This document shows, piece by piece, positions 34,126 through 44,925 of a stretch of 64,000 bases of DNA. A program made the translations under genes and the position numbers. Within the stretch, counting starts at the first letter, position 1, and each line of letters starts with the position of its first letter. The stretch lies in the NCBI GenBank assembly GCA_001600635.1, contig BCKL01000002.1, positions 561,425-625,424 of the forward strand, written 5' to 3'. The notes under the pieces were generated by a model, which did not search any database, was not told where the DNA came from, and saw only the letters and a program-made list of their open reading frames with translations. The stretch is from Leucosporidium creatinivorum (taxonomy: Eukaryota; Basidiomycota; Microbotryomycetes; Leucosporidiales; Leucosporidiaceae).

Positions 34126-34329
34126 GGTACGAGAGATTAGCGAAAGGACAAGGAGCGCGTCGCGAGGAAAGACGCTTCTTGCGCTCTGGCTGTTCATTGC
34201 TACCTCGACTTGTCTGTGAGTTGTCCCTCTGCAGCTTTGTAGGAAGCTGACATCCTGATCCTCTATCCTACAGCTCGCGACTGGCTCTCTCCGACGTCGA
34301 ATCGCTGGAATCGAAGGCTGAGGGGGGAG

Positions 34330-36408
34330 ATGCTCTCAAGGCGTTTACCGGGGTGCACCTGCTCCTACTCGACTACAGCTCCCCTGGCACGTCGAGTGTA
34401 CCCTGTACCTTCCACCTCAGCTCGCACCTTGGACGAGCCCGAGCCATTCGAAGGCGGTCGCTCCTTCGACAGTTTGCTCCCCGACGACCGCCAGCTCCCT
34501 CTCGCTCGGCCGCCGACAAAGAAGTCGGGCAAACGGATAAATCGTCGACTACAGCATTCCAGGCAGATCCGGAACCTCCCTACCACCCCGTCATTACAAC
34601 CTCCCAACTCGCCCCCTCGCGCCGCTCCGACTCCCCTCCCCTCCAAGATCTCACCTTACCTCCCTCTCGTCACTCGCGAGCGTTCTTACCTCCTTGCCAA
34701 CCTCCGCGCCTGTCTCTACACCTCCCCCAATGAACAAGCGCCGCCTCCCAACCCCGATCAAACCTGGCGGAGCCTCGCCGCCGTGCTGCAGTACCCCGAC
34801 GTCCTCCCCGACCTCCCTCCCACTCAACACTCGACCACCACCCGCTCCTCCGACCCCGAAGACCCCGAAGCCCCCCTCGAACCGCGCAGCAAGATCCAAA
34901 TCTCCCTCCTCGAACTTCGGCGATGTTTTACCGTCTTCGCCTCCGAGAGGCCTCGCACTCGCAACGGCCTGCAACGGTTACTCGTCGTCGCGGAGCTCAT
35001 GGCGCTCAAGTCCGAGGCGGGCAAAGCGCAGATTGCTGCGGCCAACTTGAGCGGAGGAGGAGGGATGGAAGGAGGAAGGGACGAACCGCTCAAGGAGCTG
35101 CGAGGGGGCGGCGAGAACCTGAGGGAGAAGGACTGGCGCATCCTCATGCTCTTCGCTGGTGCCAACTTGAGGGCGCCACGAGCGACGGTGGACGTCCAGA
35201 GCTCGTTCTCCCTCTTCTTCCACCTCCAACGAGTCGAGGAGGACAAGCGGAGCTTTGCTGGCGGTCCGGGGCAGGGCGAGTTTGTCGCCGAGAAGGAGAC
35301 GTACAACGCTCTGCTGCATGTTGCATGTCGAGCGAGGGCATGGGAGGTAGTCGAACATGTGGAGCAGAGGATGAGAGCGCTAGGAGTGGAGGGCGACGTG
35401 CATACGGTCGGCGTCAAGCTGCAGAAGGAGCATCACCGAGGCGCCCACATCGAGACGGTTTGGAACGTCTTCGAGCAGGGGCTACAGCGGTGGTCGAAGG
35501 AAGGAGGGACGGATCGGTTATGGAACATGATACTGTGGGTGTACGCTGAGCGAGGGATGCTCGATGAGGCGATGGGGCTCTACCGGGCGATGAGGGCCGG
35601 TCGACCGGTCAACCTCCTCCACCATCGACCACCAGAGCACGGCTACTACCACCACTCGCCGCACCCCTCCTCCTACTCCTACCGACCCGTCAACATCCCT
35701 CCACCCGACCTAGCGACCTACACCGCCCTTATCCAAGCCTTCACCTACCGCGGCGACCTCCGCTCCGCCCTCTCCATCATGCACGACATGGTCTCTCCTC
35801 CTCCCTATCACCCACATCTCACCAAGAAGACGCCCACCATCCACGTTTTCACCTGCCTCTTCCGCGGTTTCGCGACCCACGGCCTCCTCCCCCCTTCCTC
35901 CGGCCTCCCCGTTTCTCCCCTCCTCCTTCGCGGACCCACACAACGCGCCAACGCCCGAGCAAACCGCGAGAGCTCATTCGCTGCTCTCACCAAGCTCGGC
36001 AACTCCTCCGCCGCCGACAGTCGAGGGATCGGTCTCTCCTCCTCGTCGGCATCACTCTGGACCCTCCCCTCCCTCCAAGTCCTCTTCTCCTCCTTCCTAG
36101 CCCTCGCGCCTCCGCCTCCCTCCTCCATCAGTTCTTCCACTCCCTTTCTCGGGAAACGCCTTTCGCCCCAATCCAACGACCTCTTCTGGCTCCTCACCGC
36201 CTTCGAGGTCCTCACCGGCGATGATTCGAGGGTCGTGCTCAGTGTCTGGGACAGCGTGGTCAATAAGTTTGGAAGGGGGGAGAGATTCAAGGGTGTGAGA
36301 GGCGTTGGGTGGACGGGTTGGAAGTTGGACAAGAGGGTGGTGGGGATGTTGGAGAGGCATCGGCGCAGGGTGGTTGAGTGGGAGGAAGAGGATGCGGCGT
36401 TGGATTAG
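34330..36408 (+). CDS. Pentatricopeptide-repeat (PPR) protein, probably mitochondrial
   Basis: Single coding exon of 692 residues. A 5'-leader intron (34216-34273) precedes it. The N-terminus MLSRRLPGCTCSYSTTAPLA is Arg/Ser-rich as in mitochondrial presequences. PPR-like helical pairs are visible at about residues 320-360 (TYNALLHVACRARAWEVVEH), about 400-430 (LWNMILWVYAERGMLDEAMG), about 460-495 (TYTALIQAFTYRGDLRSALS) and just beyond (HVFTCLFRGFATHG). PPR proteins bind specific organellar RNAs and act in their maturation or translation; the RNA target is unknown. The last third is Pro/Ser-rich. The stop is about 120 bp before the right inverted arm. Confidence 0.8.
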   Translation: MLSRRLPGCTCSYSTTAPLARRVYPVPSTSARTLDEPEPFEGGRSFDSLLPDDRQLPLARPPTKKSGKRINRRLQHSRQIRNLPTTPSLQPPNSPPRAAPTPLPSKISPYLPLVTRERSYLLANLRACLYTSPNEQAPPPNPDQTWRSLAAVLQYPDVLPDLPPTQHSTTTRSSDPEDPEAPLEPRSKIQISLLELRRCFTVFASERPRTRNGLQRLLVVAELMALKSEAGKAQIAAANLSGGGGMEGGRDEPLKELRGGGENLREKDWRILMLFAGANLRAPRATVDVQSSFSLFFHLQRVEEDKRSFAGGPGQGEFVAEKETYNALLHVACRARAWEVVEHVEQRMRALGVEGDVHTVGVKLQKEHHRGAHIETVWNVFEQGLQRWSKEGGTDRLWNMILWVYAERGMLDEAMGLYRAMRAGRPVNLLHHRPPEHGYYHHSPHPSSYSYRPVNIPPPDLATYTALIQAFTYRGDLRSALSIMHDMVSPPPYHPHLTKKTPTIHVFTCLFRGFATHGLLPPSSGLPVSPLLLRGPTQRANARANRESSFAALTKLGNSSAADSRGIGLSSSSASLWTLPSLQVLFSSFLALAPPPPSSISSSTPFLGKRLSPQSNDLFWLLTAFEVLTGDDSRVVLSVWDSVVNKFGRGERFKGVRGVGWTGWKLDKRVVGMLERHRRRVVEWEEEDAALD

Positions 36409-36951
36409 AGTTGCTAAGGATGCAAGATCGGTACATAGATATCACACTTCGCCTCGAGTCGAGCGAGCCTCCCGCTGGTAAGAGAGGCTGAACAGCCAGC
36501 CGACCTTGGGTGACGAGAGGGGGAGGGCATCGAAGCTGAGATGGAGAGCCGAAGATGGCAAGAGCGACACAGAGTAGGAGGTGAAGAGTAGCTGCGGTGA
36601 CGAGCCTCGGAAGCGTCAAAGACCTTCAGCTTCGCAGACGAGCCGACCGAGCGTGCCAGAAGGCCTCGCCGAAAGGAGCAGATCGAACAGCTCGCCAAAC
36701 TTCTCTCACAAGCTCAAGAGTGATAAGGATGCCGAGTCTACTGTTGACAACATGATACTGCTAACTGCTACTGCTAATAATGATACTCTGGCCTTAAGAA
36801 ACGCTAAAAACTGATCGCTGAGCCCCGCCTCCGTCCTCCGAGACCCCACCCCGACTGACCGAGAGTCCTACCACAGAGCACGGACCAATACTACCCGATC
36901 GACCAACTCGTCTCGTCCCCTAGCCCACGTCACGCCCTCCCTATGCCCCGT

Positions 36952-38066
36952 TCAGATGCCCTCCTCCCTCGCCCAAGCCTCTACGTGCTCCTCACTCCAC
37001 TCACCCCACTCGGGCATCCCCCATCCACCGACCCTCTTTGCCCTCGGCGCATCCAAATGAGGGGCATAGTACCTCGACGCTCCAGCGAGGTGCTCCTCCT
37101 CGTAGATGATGGACGCCTGGCCACGNTCGGCTCGCTCAACTTCGGTGAGGCTCCAGCGCTCGGACGAGGTGATGGTGGGAGAGTTGGTGGGCCAGACGCC
37201 GAGGAGGGGGGTGTAGCCTTCCGAGTGGGAGTCGGGCGAGGGTGAGGAGAAGAGAGGGTAGGAGGGAGAGNTGGAGACGAGGCGGATGGCNGAGGTCNAG
37301 TCGTCNNAGGAGGCCTCCGACTCGGGCGAAGGGGAGTAGGGGATCTCCTCGAGGTCGACGTCCAGAATGGGAGTGGAGGACTGATGAGCGGGGCGAGCGG
37401 CGGGGTAGATGGGCTCGATGGTGGGCGAAGAAGGTTCGCCTTGGTCGAGCTCGGCGANGCTGAGAGGGATTNAGGTGCGCGAGGGGATCGAGTCGAGGTC
37501 GGGCGAGGTGGAAGAGTAGTGTGACTCGGACGAGGGAGAGTTGGACATGGTGAGGAAGGACCGGTCGTCGTCGTCGCTGAAGAGCTGCTCCGAGTAGCCG
37601 TCCTCGTTGATGCTGTAGTCGAGTGCGGCGAGGTGGCTGGTCTGCTCGTTCTGCTCCTCCTCAAACTGGATCTGACTGTCCTGCTGCTGCTCGGCCTTGA
37701 TGGTGGTGTGGAACGACTTGGCGGGAGGAGCGGAGTGCTGCTGCTGCTGCTGCTCGGCGCGGGCTTGAGCAAGGAGACTCATGCAGGGCGAGAAGCCGTT
37801 CTCGGCGAGGTCGAGGGGGTCGAAGCTGCTAGCGTACTGCTTGAATGAGAAGGAGGGTGAAGGTCAGCTGCTGAGCTACAGAAGAGCGCTACATTCCAGC
37901 CGAGAGAAAAAGCCTGTCAACTCACCTTGGACGAGTGGAAGCTCCTGACGGCGCTGAAGGCAGCCCAGCGGGAGAGAGGTGCAGCCGAGTAGTTGGTGAT
38001 GGTAGGGATAGAGGTGCGAGCACCGCGGAAGAGGTTGCAGAGCGACTTGGCGAAGAAGCTGGCCAT
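36952..38066 (-). CDS. Unrecognised 341-residue protein with mitochondrial-type N-terminus, right-arm copy
   Basis: Exons 38066-37926 and 37836-36952 mirror the left-arm copy exactly in length and intron position. The protein is the same except for a block near the middle, where this copy reads RPAHQSSTPILDVDLEEI and the left copy reads RLARQYCTAIIDIDLDEI, and a Gly for Ser in PEWGEWSEEH. N bases sit at the mirror positions of those in the left copy. Both copies are open throughout, so both could be functional. Function not recognised; mitochondrial location inferred from the presequence-like start. Confidence 0.75.
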
Positions 38067-38364
38067 TTTGTGCTGGGAGAAGCGAGGAATGTGAGGTGGT
38101 GAGGAGGGCGGGAGAGCTGTAGTCTGGTAGACTAGAGAGCTGTGGTGTTAGATAGGGCTGTGAGAGAGCTACAGAACGCTGAGAGGGCTGGGAGAGCTGA
38201 GAGCGAGCTGAAGAGAGCAGGGAGAAGTAGGAAGGAAAGAGAGAAACGAGCGCCGACTCGACTTCTTCTAGTCTCGGCGCTAAAGAGATGGCTGACAGCT
38301 TTGTTCCCTCAAGTCGAACATGTTACAGAGTCTAGAGCGGTCCATCAGGGTACAGAGCGAGCAC

Positions 38365-38746
38365 CTACAGCTCTGTACAATCAGCAAGCGAGCTGGACCA
38401 CTCGACGACGAAAAGTGCCCCCTTCGCAGCTGGCTCACCCCTTGATAGCCTGCTTCTCTTCCTCGTTCGCGGTTGTTGAAGAGCTCCAAGTTAGTCCGAT
38501 GAGGTACAGGGGGCTCACCGGCGCGCCCAAACGTTTAGCAGAAGCCGTCCTTCGACCTCGGCGATGAGGAAGCCCTCCTTCGCAGAATGCATATCCCACT
38601 GGCTGCTCTGCTCGCCCTTCGACTGTCAGCCAAACGCCATTGTGAGTCCTATCTGTTGTCTGAGCTTCTTGTGCGAGCCTGTTGCCTCTCCAACGATGCT
38701 TTGATGGCCTGCAGGAGAAGGAGTGAGCGAGGGACGGCGGCTTCAA
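38365..38746 (-). pseudogene. Right-arm copy of the possible gene remnant
   Basis: Mirror of the left-arm remnant, with the same intron-like segments and the same in-frame TGA (mirror of 26597-26599, about 38626-38628). Upstream of about 38746 the two arms diverge strongly, so the 5' exon of the left remnant is not preserved here in readable form. Coding status uncertain, as for the left copy. Confidence 0.3.
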
Positions 38747-39390
38747 CTTCTGGTGTGCTCTACCAAGATGCGCTTCGACCTTGTGACCTGGAGCAAGGTC
38801 CCCAAAATCGTCCGGAAGTCGCCTCGTTCAGCCAACGGCGCCGGGCGACCCGCAGCTCCTCCTCGCCATTGCCGACTGCCTTCCCCCGCGGTCTCTTTGC
38901 AGGGCGAAGTCAGCTTGAGATTGTTCAAGGCCGTACTGCTGCTGTACAGAAGCCGTGGAGAACACCTTTGAAAAGCTTATGATCTCCTCCCACAGCTGAC
39001 CGCGTCAGCCAGCAGTCCAGCGCATCGCCGAAGCCGCTCTTCCTCCGCCGAGGTCGAAGTCCGAGTAGCGCAGGTCGTGGGATGGCGTAGAAGGAGAAAC
39101 GAGAAAGAGTGTAGAAGAACGACTGAACTGCGAGAAAAGCTCAGAAATCACGGCGAAGGCTCTGAACGCGAGCATGCCTCTTAGGCAACTCGAATTTTCC
39201 TTCGCCTCGGCGGCCCCTTGCTTCGCTGCACTCCAGCGGCAAGAGCCTATGTACGAATGCGATTGCGAGAGATAGAACAAAGCGATAAAACGTCCATATA
39301 CCGAGGCATGTCCTCCTTTTCCACTCCTCACGCCCTCCTCCCGTTGCGGCTCCCCTCCGAAACCTCGCGGCTCCTCCTCGTCCGAGCACA

Positions 39391-42300
39391 CTACTTGCGG
39401 CTCCTAGAGCAGAGACGCATGAGACGGAAGACTGTCCAGCGAAGAGCGGGTCAGCTTAAGCACGCTGGAGAGGGCAGAAATGAAGATGGACGACTTACCA
39501 TACTCGCCGAAGAGGTACCAGGTCATTCCGCTGATCCTGACGACACTGAGGCCAAAGGTGACCCAGAGAATCGCTGAGAAGTAGGTCGACTGAATCTTGC
39601 TTCCGAGGCGAGTGATGGTGAGGGCTGTGGGACGAAGCGAAGAGGACAGCGTCAGCGACTGTGAAGCGAGCGTGAGGGAAGAGGGAGATGCAGCGCACCG
39701 AGAATGGCGTTCATGAGCAGCCACACGCAGATGAAGCGGGTCCTGAACGTCTTGTTGCGATCGTCCATCGTCGGCTCCTCAATCTCCTCGGTCTCGTCGA
39801 AGGCCTCAACGGCACGCAGGACAGTGGCCTTGAAGTTCAAGTCGATGTCTGTAGTTCGGGGAGAGAGCCAAGGGTCAGCTCAATGCTCTTCGACCCGGAC
39901 TCGGGTGATCGCCCTCCTCCCATTTCCGTCGCCTCATCTTCGACTCGTCCTGAGTCGACTCAATCGACTCGCCCCATCTTTCAGGGGAAGTCACAGCAGA
40001 AAGGAAGACTCACCCTCCTGCACCTTCTCCTGTACCTCGACGACTCCCTCCTTGCCGTCCTTCTTGGACGTCGCTGAAGGAAGCTGTTCGACCTTGTCGG
40101 ATCCCTTGGTGCCCCAGCTGCGCGGTGGGGGACGTTTAGCAAGAGGAACGAGCTAAAGACGTGAGAGGCGAGCTTACGATACGTCATGCAGATTACAAAA
40201 CGCATACACGTTCTGCAAGGCGAGAGGGCTGGTCAGCTCGACGACCGTGAACGGGCGGAAGAGTGTGCTGCGTACCAAGATGTTGGTGAACGAGGGAGCG
40301 ATGAGAAGGAACTGAGGCATCGAGGTGATCAGGTGCAGCGGGTCGAGGTACATGAGGGACTGTGGTACAGCAACGGGTCAGCAATGCTTCGACGTCCGCT
40401 CCAGGCACTCTCCTGGCCCACTTACCGACAAGATGTAGACACCGAAGGTACCAGCGATACCAGCGAAGATGGGTCCGAAGGTGCTGCCGAGGAAGACGCT
40501 GATAGACGAGCCATCCGACGCTGCCAGCAGCGAACCGATCGGCTGGGCGACAAGACGAGATGGAAGGTCAGCGGCAAGCTCTCGCTGCTCCCCAACACCA
40601 TGGGCCTCGAAAAAAGACTCACGCAGAAGCTGTGGGAGACGAAGGTGAGAATCAGCGAGAGCCGACACGAGCGCCGACAGGAGCGCTGATGGGAGAGCTT
40701 ACGCCTTGATGGTGAGGACGACAGTGTTGAAGATCAGGTAGAGGGAGAAGAAGGCGTAGACGCAGATTGAAACGGTGTAGGTGACCTTCTCTGCCTTCGG
40801 TCGGTTTCCCAGCGCCAGGATAATTTGAAGACCGAGGAAGACGAGGTCTGCGCCGACGAGGGCGAGGTCAGGACGGCTCGGGACGAAAGAGCGAGGACAA
40901 TGGAAGCTCACAGATAACCTTGAATAACCAGTTGACGGTTCCGAGCCAGTCGAAGCTCGATCCATCGTCGTCTTGGAGGAAAGAGCCGGCCCAGCAAGCG
41001 ACGGTGGCAGGGTCACTTCCAGCGATGTCGTTGGGACTCCTGAGCGAGGAAGCGACGATGGTGATAATGACTGTTGATGAAGAGGGGTCAGCGGATGCGC
41101 CCACAGGGAAAGGAAGCGAGGGACGAACTAGAGAAGGTGAGGTAGTAGTTGGCGACGGCGAACCAGCTCATGATGAGGTTGATGGTGTTGTAGATCGCCT
41201 GAATGTGGAGAAAGAAGAGGCGAACGATGCCGTGGTCACTCTTGTAGTAGCGGCCAAAGTGGGCGAGCGAGTAGACTCCAGCGGCGAAGGATCCGTTGAG
41301 CCAACGACGACGCTGCGAGATGAGCTCGGAGGCGGCTTCGGGAACGTCGCTGCGAGTGCAGGGATCAGTAATCGCGTCGAACGGATTGACACGAGCGGCT
41401 CACGTCTCTCCCTTGGCGGCTGCGAGAGTGCGAAGCGAGAGAACGAGGGTCAGCGGGAGGAACGCGAGGGAGGGGCGTCGTCAATGCTCACGCTTCACGT
41501 ATCCAAGTACCCAGCGCTCGTTCGCTTTGGCCACCAGCTCGAAGCAGAGGATACGATCCTCGGCCTATTGAGCGAGAGCGTCAGCTGGAGAAGCGATGCG
41601 AGAGGCTTCCGGCTCGATGTACCAAGAACATGTTCTTCGTCCAGATGGTCATGCCGTCGGTTCCCTTGGGTCCAAGACGAGCAGCAAGTGTTTGGTCACC
41701 TGTAGACGAGCGTCGTCAGCGAGGGGAAGCGAAGCGAGCGATCGCCGAGGAAGGGCTCACCATGGAAGTACTGCGCCAGCGGTCGGCCTTGGATAGCGGC
41801 GTAGCGGTAGCAGGAGAAAGCACCGGGAAGCACAGAGACGTAGCCGAAGGCACTCTCCGTAGGCTTGTCGAGGACGTCTGGGCGAGAGAAGTGAGGTCAG
41901 CGAAAGGCGGCGATCGTCCAAGCGGGCTCGCTCCTCACTGCTCATCTGCAGGGGCCAAAGAATCAGCGAGAGCTCAGCTTCGGATATCGAGATCTGAGCG
42001 CACCTTGTACTCGAAGTTCTGAGCAGCGACGAGGGGGTTCAGAAGCTTGCGACCTCCCCTTCCGAGCATGGCCTGTTTTGGGGATCAGAGTCGAGTCAGC
42101 TTCTCTCCGAATTCAAAGGCGGTCTATGGTACTCACGTGGATCTCTCCAGCAGCTCCACCGAGATGCTTGTCGTGATGGAAAGCCTCCCACCTGCGCCGA
42201 AGACTGTCAGCTCGGCGGTCGCTAGCCCATTCGTCTCGTCCGGCAGCTCGGACTCACAAGTAGTAGATCGAGCGCTTTCCAGGCTTCGTCCCGGCATCAA

Positions 42301-44126
42301 GCAAGCACACGACATCGGGATTGAGGTGCTTGCCGACGGCGTTGAACAACCAACGATGAGAGTTGATCTTTTTGGCATTCTTCTGCTTGAGGCAGAAGAT
42401 CATCTGGACGGGGACGAGGTTGTTGGGGCTGAGAGCGAAAAGGAGGGTTAGCGAGGTGTTACACTACAGCGCAATCGGCCTTCATAGCTCGGCTTCGGCG
42501 AGAGGTGAGCGGGCGTACTCGTTAGGGTGAGGCTCGACGAGAGCAGGCTTGGGCGACATGGAAAGCTGGGTGGTGTACTCGAAGATGTGGGCTGTGCACA
42601 ACTTGGAGAGTCAGCCACCGTTCCGCCTCATTCCCATCCCGGCACTCACCGACCGTCTCCTTGCCGTCGACATCCTTCTTCATGATACCATCCTGGTACA
42701 GTCCAATCGTAGCCAACACATCAAGACTGGCCTTATCGGCAGGCGCGATTCCATCGAAGACGAGGCAGACGACGATACGTTTCCACGCCTCGCCGACCCT
42801 TCCGCCTTCGGGTCCTCCTCCTTCGGCCTGCTTGCGGAACTCGGAGAACTTGCCCTTGACCATGTCGCGAATGTTGAGCATCAGGCCGTGGAGCGTGCGG
42901 GCGAGGAGGATCTTGTTCTCGTTGTAGGCGGTCTGTGGGTAGGAAGGGGCAGCGAGTCAGCTATAAGATCAGGCGACGCTACGAGCTCGTAAGGGCCTGT
43001 AAGAAGCGTTGCTCACGATGCAGACTAGGAGGTCGGTCTGACGGCCGTAGGTGGAAGCACGAAGCGAGTATCCATTCTGCACGAGCAAGCCGAGAGGTCA
43101 GCTTCGCTCGCCGAGCTGGCTAAGTTCGGCCCCAAAGCTCACCTCGAGAGTGAAGTCGTTCGGGTCGCAGCAGGCAGCGGTGTAGCGCATGTGCGAGAAT
43201 TCGGTAGGTCCTCCACCTGCGAAGCAAAGGAGATAAATGGTCAGCTCGTGCCAAGCCGAGAGAGGGGAGCTCTCGCCGACGTACGAACTCCGCTGGACAA
43301 GTTGGCATTCTTGACGGCGGTAGGGACGGGGTACTCGGTGATAAAGTTTCCTGTATCGTGTAGCTGAGATCAGCGCCGTTCCTCCTGCACTTCAGAGAGC
43401 CGAGAAAGGCGCACCGTTGGTGAGCTTGACTTTCTTGGTGAGAGCTCGACGAGGGTTGATACGTTGGCGCTTGCCCCAGGCCTATAGATACACATCATAC
43501 GAGTCAGCTGCTGCTCAAGTAGGCAAGGCCGAGTCTTAAAGCGATGGACGCACCTCCGCTGACGTTTCGCGTCGGGTCAAGCTGCTCTGATGCGACGAGG
43601 GTTGGTAGGAGGAGTAGTCGTGGGTGGGGTAGCCTTGAGGTCCTTCCCCTGGTCCAAAGCTGCAGGCCGAAGCAAAACCGAACGGTCAGCTCGAACCTCC
43701 TCACGTCCGCGGTGCTGCTCGCTCGCGCCTGCTCTGTAGAGCTACTCACTCTTGGCCCTCTGGGCGGTAGAAGCCTCCTCCTCCACCGCTGTAGCCGTCA
43801 CGCAACGGCCTTGCCTCGTCGTCGTCGTCCTGGCCGTGGTAGCCGCCGTCGTAGGACTTCTCCTCAGCCAAGGAGTAGCTTGACGCGGTGGGAAGCGTCT
43901 GAGTCGAGCCTTGGAAAGAGGGCGTATCCGACAAGCTGTAGCGCTGAGGACCTGCTCCTGCTCCCGAGAGATCCCCGCCGAGGTTGGCGCCGCCGTAACT
44001 CCCCTGCGACGAGTTGTCCTGACGCTGGCTGTGAGATGCTTGTTGAGTGTCGCCAAAGGGGTCGGCATAAGGCGACGAGGACGGGTAAGGACCTCTGCCG
44101 TCTTGAAGAGGATACTTTCCCGACAT
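39391..44126 (-). CDS. CHS: Chitin synthase (class I-III type, family GT2)
   Basis: More than twenty short exons on the minus strand, start [14 protein letters not shown] at 44126, stop at 39391-39393. After a Gly/Ser-rich N-terminus come the chitin-synthase N-terminal region ([39 protein letters not shown]) and the catalytic domain: [28 protein letters not shown] near 42285-42305, [11 protein letters not shown] near 41545-41566, and the [10 protein letters not shown] signature near 41297-41325. At least six hydrophobic segments follow, then [20 protein letters not shown], the conserved post-membrane motif, and a basic C-terminus, [12 protein letters not shown]. It polymerises N-acetylglucosamine from UDP-GlcNAc at the plasma membrane. 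The intron-rich structure was checked at most but not all junctions. The 3' end abuts the inverted-repeat arm. Confidence 0.93.
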
Positions 44127-44925
44127 TGCTCGGCGATAACCTGGAAGTCGAGGTGATGGGCGGGAAGGAGAGAGGGCGAAGTGGGATCGAGGGGTTGTCT
44201 GTCGCGGTCGGGGCTGCGAAGGGGCAGGAGTTCGAGCAAAAACCGAGAGTCGGGCAGGAGCTTTGCTGTAACTGAATATGAGAGAGTGATAGAAGAGACA
44301 CTCTCGTGAGCTTCCCGGCGTTCTGTAAGTAAAGCGACCCTCGCCCTCCGCACCGCCTCCGAGCGTCCTGTCTCCCACCGCCGCCTCGTTCGATCGGGTA
44401 CAGAGCTCCTAGAACATGCTGTTCAGAAGGTCTCAAGAGACTCTGCAGTCTCTAAGATACCCTCAAAGACGTACGAGAGCCAGGCGAGGCCATCTCGGCG
44501 ATAGTAGTGAGGGGCGGTGAAAGGGAAGCAGAGCTCTGGAGTGGTGCAAACTCAGAATTCCATCTAGGGCAAAGATTGAGTCGTGTACTGGATGCTGCTG
44601 CTCTTGGGGAACGGCCCGCCTTTACGTGAGCGGCAGGCTCGAGGCTCGGCGCAGAGGGTCCAGCTTGGCAGTGGACGAACTCGAACCTCGGGGATGCTCA
44701 GCAAGGATGTCAGTCCTGTGGTACCTTCTCACAGCTTGCTTCATTGATCCGAAGCACCGCTGCCCCACGGAACACTCAAGCCTCGCTTCTCACTCTCGTC
44801 TCCACACCGAGCATCCGAAGCAAATGCTGAATGCCAGCGCCCCAAGGTCATGGTACAAAACAGCTCCCTAAACACGAAAGGTGGGAATGGTAACGAGGAG
44901 ACAGTGCCGGCTCCATTAATCGGCG
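44127..44925. other. Chitin synthase upstream region and BEM1 3' flank
   Basis: About 800 bp between two minus-strand genes. Minus-strand sequence near 44145-44275 contains pyrimidine-rich leader-like text. No further gene is supported. Confidence 0.4.

Larger units (their letters stand above)
36529..39230 (-). repeat. Right arm of the 2.7 kb inverted repeat (mate 26000-28692)
   Basis: Reverse-complement match to the left arm, with the best identity about 36745-38745. The inner edge fades between about 36640 and 36530 and the outer edge between about 38750 and 39230. It contains the second copy of the 341-residue gene, whose 3' end faces the PPR gene. The outer edge comes within 160 bp of the chitin synthase stop codon. 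Confidence 0.9.

Noticed and set aside
34124-34733. Alternative upstream frame starting at 34124 and spliced at 34216/34274, with a signal-peptide-like start
   Set aside because: It overlaps the PPR gene in another frame and turns low-complexity. The PPR frame has clear repeat and presequence features. It could at most be an upstream frame in the leader.
26000-39230. Inverted arms as terminal repeats of a large DNA transposon or other mobile element
   Set aside because: The enclosed genes are a cyclin, a co-chaperone and a PPR protein, with no transposase or integrase. Arm edges fade gradually and show no target-site duplication.
26000-39230. Inverted block as the mating-type locus
   Set aside because: No homeodomain, HMG-box, pheromone or pheromone-receptor gene is recognisable inside or beside it.
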